This document shows positions 10,496-17,870 of a DNA stretch of 25,179 nucleotides, piece by piece. The notes below the pieces were generated by a model that worked only from the letters and a program-made list of their open reading frames with translations, ran no database searches and was not told where the DNA came from. Every line of letters starts with the position of its first letter. Positions within the stretch are counted from its first letter, which is position 1. The DNA is from Plakobranchus ocellatus (Eukaryota > Mollusca > Gastropoda > Plakobranchidae), in contig BLXT01008374.1 of assembly GCA_019648995.1 (NCBI GenBank), forward strand, positions 771,160 to 796,338. Direction: 5' to 3'. The translations under genes and the position numbers were made by a program.

Positions 10496-10653
10496 GGGCC
10501 ATAGGTGAGGTCACAGGGAGGCAGTGGGAAGGGTCATTGGTGAGGTCAAAGGGAGGCAGTAGGAAGGTCACAGGGAGGCAGTTGGAAGGGTCATAGGTGA
10601 GGTCACAGGGAGGCAATAGGAAGGGTCATAGGTGAGGCGGAAGGTCACAGGTG
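10496..10653 (+). repeat. 35-bp minisatellite
   Basis: About four and a half units of a purine-rich repeat with period 35, some shortened internally. The core is GGTGAGGTCACAGGGAGGCAG followed by a variable GGGAA or AGGAA and GGGTCATA. Units begin at 10496 and 10531; the next is truncated to about 22 bp; others start near 10588 and 10623. Each full unit contains AGGTGAGG, similar to a 5' splice site. Confidence 0.85.
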
Positions 10654-10819
10654 AATGAGAGAGAAACAAAATCAGGCATGTTTCTCCTCTGAAAGTCTGT
10701 TCAAATACAATCTTACACCCTTTTTGGGAACTTTTTGACCCCCCATCCCCTCCCTCCCTTTTTCTTAAACCTTTCTTACATTTGCCCCTCCCCCGTAATA
10801 TTACATTGTTGACCCATTG

Positions 10820-10871
10820 TAATAATTATAATAATAACAACAACTACAACAACAACAATAATAATAATAAC
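10820..10871. repeat. (AAT/AAC)n microsatellite
   Basis: An imperfect trinucleotide tract of AAT and AAC units, with one ACT interruption, in intron B-C. Confidence 0.85.
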
Positions 10872-11194
10872 CGTCAATGGTGTGTTAACGTATTAAGCAT
10901 TAGCTGTAGTGTATGAATCGTCTTTTTCAAAATGTTGAATGACCATATCATAATGAAATTTTGCATGCACGCATGGTCGTTGTTCTGGCCTGTTGGGCTT
11001 GGCCTCCGCTCACAATAACTTACTTCCTATACAAGGCTTTCGTGTACATATATGCTAAGTGTGCATTCTTCTTGAGTTGCAGGTTAGAAAGCAGCCGAGA
11101 GAAATTGAAAGGCTGAAGGAGTGTAGAATGTATATTGTTGCTACAAAACAGCTATTATTAAATATTTTTTCTTAAAAATGTGTATTCCTGCGTC

Positions 11195-11300
11195 AGGGTT
11201 TGTGAAAGAAAATACCCTGCAACTGGCTATCTTTAGGATTTGAGCCACAGACTCTTATTAAGGCTCTCAGAAGGATTAGCGGACATCGTAGCACATACTA
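11195..11300 (-). mobile_element. Possible SINE remnant
   Basis: On the - strand, 11236-11250 reads CTGTGGCTCAAATCC, close to a pol III B box. A plausible but poor A box (GTGCTACGATGTCC) lies about 35 bases upstream on that strand. The region would be an eroded tRNA-derived SINE. Weak evidence. Confidence 0.3.
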
Positions 11301-11619
11301 GAAGCTTTTTTAAACAACTGTGAATAATCAGTAACCGGAGAATAGATTTTGTTGGATCCTAAGGGCCTGGAGCTCGCAGTAATCGTTGAGTATACAAATT
11401 GGTAAATATCCGGATGACGAAAGAATTAGAATTAATTTCCAACGCAATGTCTTATTGTCGCAGTCTTAAACCATATTTTAGGCCTACTACTTTGTGACAA
11501 GATGAACATTCAACATTCAATTATCTTGTGGATTAAAAGAGAGCTGTAAATGAATTATTGTAGTTGAACTTCTATTTTATCGGTGTAGTGGTTAAACTGC
11601 TTTTGTAGACCTCTCATGA

Positions 11620-11639
11620 CAACAATAATAATAATAATA
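11620..11639. repeat. (AAT)n microsatellite
   Basis: Five to six AAT units following ACAAC. A simple repeat. Confidence 0.75.
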
Positions 11640-11965
11640 TGACATTTTATCATGCAAATCCATAGTACAATCACTGCTCTATGCACTTTACACACATATT
11701 CATGAAAAACATTCATATGCACGTATGTACATATACAATTCTACATTTGTACAGAGTAATTGAGTAAATCATTTAAACTGGCAAAAATGGAACATTAACA
11801 TTCTAATATAATTTAAGGGGATATAATACTGTTGAACAGATTCATTTATTGATTGTATTGCGTTATTTTTTATGTTGACATTTTTATTTTTTTTTTATTT
11901 TTTCCCCTCACAAAAGTGGAATATTACATTGGTTCAAGACCACCCCCCCTTCTTAGGCTTTTCTT

Positions 11966-12464
11966 NNNNNNNNNNNNNNNNNNNNNNNNNNNNNNNNNNN
12001 NNNNNNNNNNNNNNNNNNNNNNNNNNNNNNNNNNNNNNNNNNNNNNNNNNNNNNNNNNNNNNNNNNNNNNNNNNNNNNNNNNNNNNNNNNNNNNNNNNNN
12101 NNNNNNNNNNNNNNNNNNNNNNNNNNNNNNNNNNNNNNNNNNNNNNNNNNNNNNNNNNNNNNNNNNNNNNNNNNNNNNNNNNNNNNNNNNNNNNNNNNNN
12201 NNNNNNNNNNNNNNNNNNNNNNNNNNNNNNNNNNNNNNNNNNNNNNNNNNNNNNNNNNNNNNNNNNNNNNNNNNNNNNNNNNNNNNNNNNNNNNNNNNNN
12301 NNNNNNNNNNNNNNNNNNNNNNNNNNNNNNNNNNNNNNNNNNNNNNNNNNNNNNNNNNNNNNNNNNNNNNNNNNNNNNNNNNNNNNNNNNNNNNNNNNNN
12401 NNNNNNNNNNNNNNNNNNNNNNNNNNNNNNNNNNNNNNNNNNNNNNNNNNNNNNNNNNNNNNNN
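11966..12464. other. Assembly gap (499 N)
   Basis: Undetermined bases inside intron B-C. The gap is bordered by a C-run on the left (CCACCCCCCCTTC near 11940) and a G-run on the right (TGGGGGGTG at 12465). These mirror each other and suggest hard-to-sequence or inverted-repeat DNA. Any open frame crossing it is meaningless. Confidence 0.97.
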
Positions 12465-15400
12465 TGGGGGGTGTTTTTTGTAAAACGCTGGCACATCGTG
12501 TCGATTCATCTGGGTGCTCCCTAAATAGTCCCATTCTATAGGAAAATGTACGACCTTTTCAATGGTGTGTGTATCATTTTCGTGCGAGGGGTAGAAGTTG
12601 CCGAAAAATTGAAATTAAGTTTTAAAAACAATGAAAAATTGTGAAAAATAACCGATTTCGGCAATTCCGGTATCAAACTAATAAGGAAAACCATTTTTCT
12701 ACCACATATTAAAAAATTGTATTCATCCGCCGTATCGACACAGTGTGCCATCGCTTTCCGTGAGGGCATGATTTTTGCAACACACCGCGATGAGAGGCTG
12801 ACAGGGCAGATTCATGTTGAGCCCCGGGCCTACTGAACTCTTCAATTCACAATGTTGCCGCCGGGCAGACCCAATTCCCCACACCTTTTATTTTCAATCC
12901 TTTTTATTGTTTTAAAGCATAAGAAGGTTTTTAGTTTATCAGAAATTAATTCATGTTTCCATCTCTACGATCACATGATACAGCCAGTTAGATCTAATTT
13001 AGATCTAGAATTTCGAACTATGTCTATTTTTATAGAAAGCCCCCAGCTTGTTCTAGTAACTATGTACGCATCAAGTAGAACTTATTTCATTAGAAACTAC
13101 TCATTTTTAATACTTTTCTCCATTTAAATTGTACTTAAAAGCTGTGATATATGATTATTTTATTGTCGTTTTCACGAACCGAGAAAACAAAATGGCGGCC
13201 ACACCATTCAACACATCTCGCTCAAATGGACCAGACCAACTTGTGAACAGGTTCAGATAGTCAATCCTGTTGCGATGCCCTAAAACGTATTTCCTACATT
13301 TGAAAAACGTTTTTTTTTTCTACCCCCACATTGTTAAAACCAAAATGATATTCCCTTTAAAGGCCTAGAAAATAGGTAACTAGATTTTAATGTGGTGAGG
13401 CAATGTCATAACTGGACTTATAAGTTATACCCCCTATCTACGGCAATGGTTGACTCGCCCAAAGTAAACAAACAAACTTATCTGATAGTGATACAGTGAT
13501 AGATTCTAGATTGTCTTTCCGAGTAGATTAAAAAATCGATAATTTATTAATAAACCAAACTTCGTAGAATAGGCCTAATTAATTGAACAGACTGGTATAA
13601 ATATAGTGTGTCAATTTTAACTCATCACTGGTTTATTGATTCGATTTTCTATTAATTATTATGCCTCCCAAAATTGGCTTGTCTGCTTTTGCATTATTAC
13701 CTATGTCTCGGGTTGTTTATGTAGCGACTTTAACAGGATTATAAGCATATATGTGTATGGTTCCATTACTTTACACAATAGATTTCGTTTTTTTTATTGT
13801 TGTAGTGCCTCATTCATTACAATATCTTGAATGGTTGATTTTTAATGAATTTTTGAAAATCGTAATTTTTTTTGCAAATTTTATAAAACGCAAATTTTGG
13901 GCATTTTGAAAATGCACCTTGCATTACTGCTTTTATAACATTAATTCATTTTTATTTCATGTTTAGAACTTTATTTTCTGGATATTTTGACATAAGTATC
14001 AAATATATGGCCCAATAATTAAAATTTTTATGAAATTTTAAAACTTTGAAAAAATTCGTTTTTTTACTTCCCTTGCCAAATTTTGTGAAAAGTGGGAGTG
14101 GGCCATGGTGCAGGTGAATAAAAAAGTACTTTCAATTGATTTAGACCTCTGAAAAAAATTGAGTATGCAGTACTTTTTGTTCTAGGTGTGATTTAGAAGT
14201 TGCAAGAGTTTAGGATCAATACTTTTTATAATATAGATGTTAAAAGTTGGCTTTCCATGCTGATTTTTCACGGTCTCCAAGAGTACCCAAACTCGCGTAC
14301 TTTAGAAGAACGTAACTTCTATAAATATTGTCCGATTTTCAAAATGTTTTTTGCTCTGTTCTTATCTCACTGAGATCTATTGATTTAACACATAATATAA
14401 GTTATATAGTCAATTTGAAATTTTGGTTTGGGGTACCTACTATAAAGGCATGCTATAATGGCTTAAAGCATCCTGACTTAAAGGCATATTATTATAATCA
14501 TACAATAAAATAACTGCAGTTACAGCAATTTGCCTCTAAACCCATGAAATGAAAAGACATTTACTACTTCTATCTTGGGCTCAGATCTACTCTTTATTAG
14601 GTTTTGTCTTTCCACAAAGGCAGCTCAACTGGCAAGAAATTTTCTCTGAGTTTCTTTTTTTTGTTTCTTTGTTTAAGTAAAACTTGTGTTAGGAAATTAG
14701 TTATAATACACAAGAACAGCTGTCGGGGACTGATCAATGTTATTCATTGTAATATTTTTCAAATGTTTTTTTTTTTATTGTGAAATATGCATGATTAAAC
14801 ATTTCTCAGCTGCTGACGATGGCATGTTGCATGTCTAGGGGTTAAAAATGGGAAACTCCAATTATACTCAATATGCAGAGCAATCCAGAAAGAGTAAGAA
14901 AGATGGTTTCTGGTATAAATTTTCATGGTATATCTCAAGTCCTTCCTTTGGAATCTATTGCCTCCTATCTATTGATAGATAAAAATTAACGTTAAATGAA
15001 AAAAATATTGAGGAGAATAAAGTTCACAGTTGAAGTTGCCATGGAAACTTCTCCTGTTCCGTAGGATGGCAAAAGGAGGATCCAGAAAATGAAAGAAAAA
15101 TTGACATGTTAGGGAAGGCATGTTGATGTAAAAAGAAACATGTTATTAAAACATAATGTAATATAAAGCTGTCTGTATATTAGGTAGAATACTGATGTAG
15201 ATGATTTTGACATAAATGGAGTGCTTTTTCTCTGTAAAATGTGTTTTGATTGAATTGCGTATCATACCCAGTGATATTCCAGGATAGTTCTGTAGTTTTG
15301 GGTGTTTCACTCAATTCTCAGACGCTTTTTATACGTAAATCTGGACAAAAGTATTACGTATATGGGTTATTAAAATACTGCTTGTTTTACATCCCTTCAC

Positions 15401-15870
15401 ATTAACCATGGAAGGCTGTCTATGTGTTAAATGTATATTATAGTGGGGAAAACTTAATGTATATATAGAGGAAAATTGTAAATGTATACACTTTCTTAAT
15501 ACCAGTAAGAGTTTGAAGTTGTTTTATTTTTATAGTTCTTGCTTTTGCCATAGAATTTTTCTTAGCCTATCAGTTAATTAACATGGCAATACAATGGACT
15601 CCTCTTAAAATGGAAAAACTTCTGCCTAAAAGTAACAGCATTGTCTACTCTTGGTTGCTATTTATTTTAAAGCAATTATTTCTTTGGTTGAAATAAATCC
15701 TATGATCTAGTTCCAGAAGATTTACCTTGAGTTGAATCTGCTGTGCTTTTTGAGGTGAACACTGATCTAAGCCGAATTTTTTTTTTCTTGGGTTTGAGGT
15801 AACTCTAGTTATTATGCCCTGTGCTAAACATTGATCATAAAATGTTGTATCTAAACTGCTTGTTTTTCAG
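12465..15870. other. Intron B-C, 3' part
   Basis: From 12465 to about 13260 the DNA has noticeably more CpG than its surroundings (for example CCGCCGTATCGACAC, TTGCCGCCGGGCAG); beyond that it is again AT-rich. Only one small coding-like start is seen (13192). The intron ends with the acceptor CTAAACTGCTTGTTTTTCAG at 15851-15870. No other exon supported. Confidence 0.6.
13192..13260 (+). CDS. Candidate nested first exon or chance ORF
   Basis: A 22-codon frame beginning in AAAATGGCGGCC at 13189-13200. This matches the YY1-type AANATGGCGGC element that often overlaps start codons of animal housekeeping genes. The reading MAATPFNTSRSNGPDQLVNR looks protein-like and ends at TAG. A weak donor, AACAG|GTTCAG, would take it out in phase 2, so it cannot splice in frame to ECHDC1 exon C, which needs phase 1. 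It could be the first exon of a nested gene, a decayed retrocopy, or chance in a CpG-richer patch. I do not recognise a family. Confidence 0.2.
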   Translation: MAATPFNTSRSNGPDQLVNRFR

Positions 15871-16334
15871 GACACGCTCTCGGCGGTGGAGCTGAACTTT
15901 CTACTGCTTGCGACTTTCGTGTAATGTCTTCCTCAGCAAGGATTGGCTTCGTCCAAATAAAGATGGGAGTGACTACAGGCTGGGGCGCAACCACCCGACT
16001 TGTGCGCCTCTTCGGGCGGCAAAAAGCCCTGGCACTTCTTACATCTGCCAGAGTTTTCAGTGCAGAGGAAGCAGCCACAGAAGGCCTGGTTGATCATGTG
16101 TTGTCCTACGCCCTCCAGCATGAGGAGGAATTGGCGGAGTGTAAGAAATGGTTAGCCTCTAACTACTGCTGCCATGACACAGACCTGAGTCGAGCTGTGA
16201 AGTCGTCAGTGGTGTACAGTGACCTGAGTAGAGAGCTTGTAGAGTCTCTTGCCAATGAAAGACGAGTGTTTGGCCAGTTTTGGGGTGGGCCGGCTCAGAA
16301 AGCTGCTCTAGATGCAAAAATTAAACACAAGTGA
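15871..16334 (+). CDS. ECHDC1: ECHDC1 exon C (catalytic and C-terminal)
   Basis: Encodes residues 141-294 and the TGA stop at 16332-16334. It opens with GHALGGGAELSTACDFRVM: the second oxyanion-hole amide lies in GGG, and Glu149 matches the conserved acidic residue of the GGxxE motif in methylmalonyl-CoA decarboxylases of this family. The human protein has Trp where this one has His142. Next are IGFVQIKMGVTTGWGATTRLV and FGRQKALALLTSARVFSAEEA, the usual helix and the A-E-A-x-x-x-G-L-V-D segment. NERRVFGQFWGGPAQKAAL near the C-terminus matches the ECHDC1-specific WGGPA end (human NERDLLGTVWGGPA). The first two bases complete the Gly codon begun in exon B. The 3'UTR runs directly into a TTAA transposon after 83 bp. 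Confidence 0.95.
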
Positions 16335-16683
16335 TTTCTAGGCTCCCCAATGCAAGTTATGTTTAAAAATTTTTAGAGGAATTATTTTTTTCAAGAATTA
16401 ACAATCATATTCAGGATTTAAATCACTGAGGACTAATCCAGCAACAGTTGCGGGATATTCCTTATGTCAAATTTGAAGGATCTTGCACCTGTTGCGGGAC
16501 ATACTTTGCCGACCTATAACTTCTATACAAACCCCACAAATGTCGTGGGATCCACCTTTAATGCTAGCCTTGCATCTTGTTTCGTTCCATAATAAGTTTC
16601 GTTTTCATCAAGTGGTAACTTTTTATGTTATTTAGCCTAAGGGGAAGCAACCCCTAACAGTGTTGAAAACGAAGTTCAGAGAC

Positions 16684-16839
16684 ATGGCAAAGAGACAACG
16701 CAAAAGCAATATCTTTGGCATTTTTAATGATAGTGAAATTGAAGAAGTTAGTGATGGTGGGGAACCATAGTCTATACTTGAAGTACCAGTACCCGATTTA
16801 TCTAATAGTGAACCAGAATCAGACCCTAGACCTAACTAA
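16684..16839 (+). pseudogene. Broken transposase N-terminus
   Basis: An ATG at 16684 opens MAKRQRKSNIFGIFNDSEI, followed by EEVSDGGEP, then an in-frame TAG at 16768. The same frame goes on with VPVPDLSNSEPESDPRPN before a TAA at 16837. A basic tip followed by an acidic Ser/Asp/Glu stretch resembles the start of piggyBac-type transposases. Two nonsense codons and the absence of any DDE domain make it a relic. Identity rests on composition and on the TTAA-flanked context. Confidence 0.45.
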
Positions 16840-16895
16840 GGACACACCCAAATCTAGATCTAAACTAGGTGTAAGTAAAGGTAAACCTAGTAGAC

Positions 16896-17324
16896 CTCCA
16901 GTGCTACATAGAACCTGTTCTAATGTGTGGATGCGAAGCATGGACAATCTCAAAGCAAATTCAAAATAAGCTAGAGGCAACAGAAATGTGGTTCCTTAGA
17001 AGAATGCTCCGGATACCTTGGACCGCAAAGAAAACAAATGAGAGAGTTCTGAATGAAGCTAATAAAAGAAGATCACTGATCAGAACTATAAGGAAACGTC
17101 AAGCCACCTTTCTGGGCCACGTGATGAGAAGAGGAAAACTGGAACATTTGGTAACAACAGGAAAGTTTGAAGGAAAAAGAAGCAGAGGAAGACAAAGGGA
17201 GAAGATAATGGATGGACTGGCCACATGGCTTGGAACAGGAAAAGTGTCGGATATACTGGCCGCTGTCAAAGATAGGGATTTGTGGAGGGACATGATCGCC
17301 AACACTTACAAGCAAGGCACTTGA
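16896..17324 (+). pseudogene. C-terminal end of a LINE reverse transcriptase
   Basis: The frame reads CYIEPVLMCGCEAWTISKQ, then KLEATEMWFLRRMLRIPW, RKRQATFLGHVMRRGKLEHL and GKRSRGRQREKIMDGLATWL to a TGA at 17322-17324. This is the familiar tail C-terminal to the reverse transcriptase core of many animal LINEs, marked by YGCEAWT (here CGCEAWT), RMLRI, GHVMRR and GRQR..DGL. The RT catalytic motifs and the endonuclease are absent through 5' truncation. The frame enters from the truncation point without its own natural start; the ATG at 16923 is internal. Confidence 0.85.
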
Positions 17325-17336
17325 TGATGATGATGA
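16896..17336 (+). mobile_element. 5'-truncated LINE insertion
   Basis: A 5'-truncated non-LTR retrotransposon copy inserted in the TTAA element. It is flanked by AGTAGAC at 16889-16895 and 17336-17342, a 7-bp target duplication (9 bp with one mismatch). The 3' end is a short TGA repeat, 17322-17336, as in several LINE clades that end in microsatellites rather than poly(A). The coding frame is intact up to the stop, so the insertion is fairly young and younger than the host transposon. The LINE clade was not assigned. Confidence 0.85.
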
Positions 17337-17413
17337 GTAGACTTAGAACTAGATCTTGACTGGACTTAGTTTATGAACAGTGATGATTTCAATTATAACC
17401 ACAAACAACAAAT

Positions 17414-17419
17414 AATAAA
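17414..17419 (+). terminator. Possible polyadenylation signal in transposon 2
   Basis: AATAAA within AAATAATAAAAATTC. It is the first canonical signal found downstream of the ECHDC1 stop in this reading, about 1.08 kb away and inside the TTAA element. Another AATAAA lies at 18095-18100. Use by the gene is unproven; AATAAA is common by chance in AT-rich DNA. Confidence 0.3.
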
Positions 17420-17631
17420 AATTCAAAAACAGTCATATTAATTTCGGTAAGAAAAAAACACAAATCATGGTATTGCATTTGTTAGACCTAGGTTGTTTCT
17501 TTTATGTGTGTAAATATTATAAATGTGAATAAGGTGGATTTGTTTTTAATGATTTTTTTTTAATTGGGCGAAAATAGCCAGTCGCCAGGGTATGTAAATC
17601 TGCCAGGGGCAGAGTCCTCAGTGAGTTAAAA

Positions 17632-17870
17632 TGTGAAGCATCTCTGCAGAGGAGAATCTCAGTGCTTTACATCTTACCCGTAACAGCAGGCATTGTTGCA
17701 CGCTGCTAGCTTGGCATTAAATACACAATATATACTGCCTGCACATCAGGTGATCATCTCACTCTCTGGACGGACTGAGCAGGTTTATGCACTATCTCAA
17801 TGACACAAAGCTTATGTAGCCAGGATTTGAACTGCCAAACCTCTGATCACAAGAACACCCATGTTTTCAG
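17632..17870 (-). mobile_element. tRNA-derived SINE fragment
   Basis: On the - strand, 17820-17832 reads GTTCAAATCCTGG, a near-perfect B box. It is preceded by TGTTCTTGTGATCAGAGG, which looks like an anticodon arm. The A-box half is missing or eroded. A body of about 180 bases continues towards lower coordinates and stops near the TTAA at 17629, so the two elements abut. The sequence is probably a 5'-truncated SINE. Confidence 0.5.

Larger units (their letters stand above)
4178..16334 (+). other. ECHDC1: ECHDC1 gene, overall model
   Basis: Gene-level model: join(7282..7482, 9909..10130, 15871..16334), plus an initiator exon that may be 4178..4241. The firm exons encode 294 residues counted from the codon at 7284, close to human ECHDC1 (about 300), so only a few N-terminal residues are missing. 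Ethylmalonyl-CoA decarboxylase belongs to the enoyl-CoA hydratase/isomerase (crotonase) family. It removes ethylmalonyl-CoA, and to a lesser degree methylmalonyl-CoA, formed by side activity of acetyl-CoA carboxylase, giving butyryl- and propionyl-CoA. In mammals it is cytosolic. Family hallmarks in order are LTLNNP-like MTLNNPKRLNA, SGGDL, ALGGGAEL, GWGATTRLV and WGGPA near the C-terminus. All seen introns are phase 1. Confidence 0.85.
16422..17625 (+). mobile_element. TTAA-flanked DNA transposon 2 (piggyBac-like)
   Basis: TTAA at 16418-16421 and 17626-17629 flank inverted termini: ATCACTGAGGACT on the left, and CTCACTGAGGACT read inward from the right, one mismatch in 13. Within the left end CTGTTGCGGGA recurs, as in the element at 8137-9020, and both share a downstream CTATAACTTCTAT- or CTATAACACCTAT-like stretch followed by A/C-rich sequence. 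They are therefore two members of one family with diverged tips. Excluding the nested LINE, this copy is about 757 bp. It holds a broken acidic transposase start and no catalytic domain. It lies in the ECHDC1 3'UTR or just beyond. Confidence 0.82.

Noticed and set aside
10411-10596. 61-codon frame after exon B as an extra exon
   Set aside because: Half of it is the 35-bp minisatellite and it interrupts a continuous match to ECHDC1 between exons B and C.
11853-12534. Long frames of about 190-220 residues on both strands
   Set aside because: They exist only because the 499-base run of N contains no stop codons.
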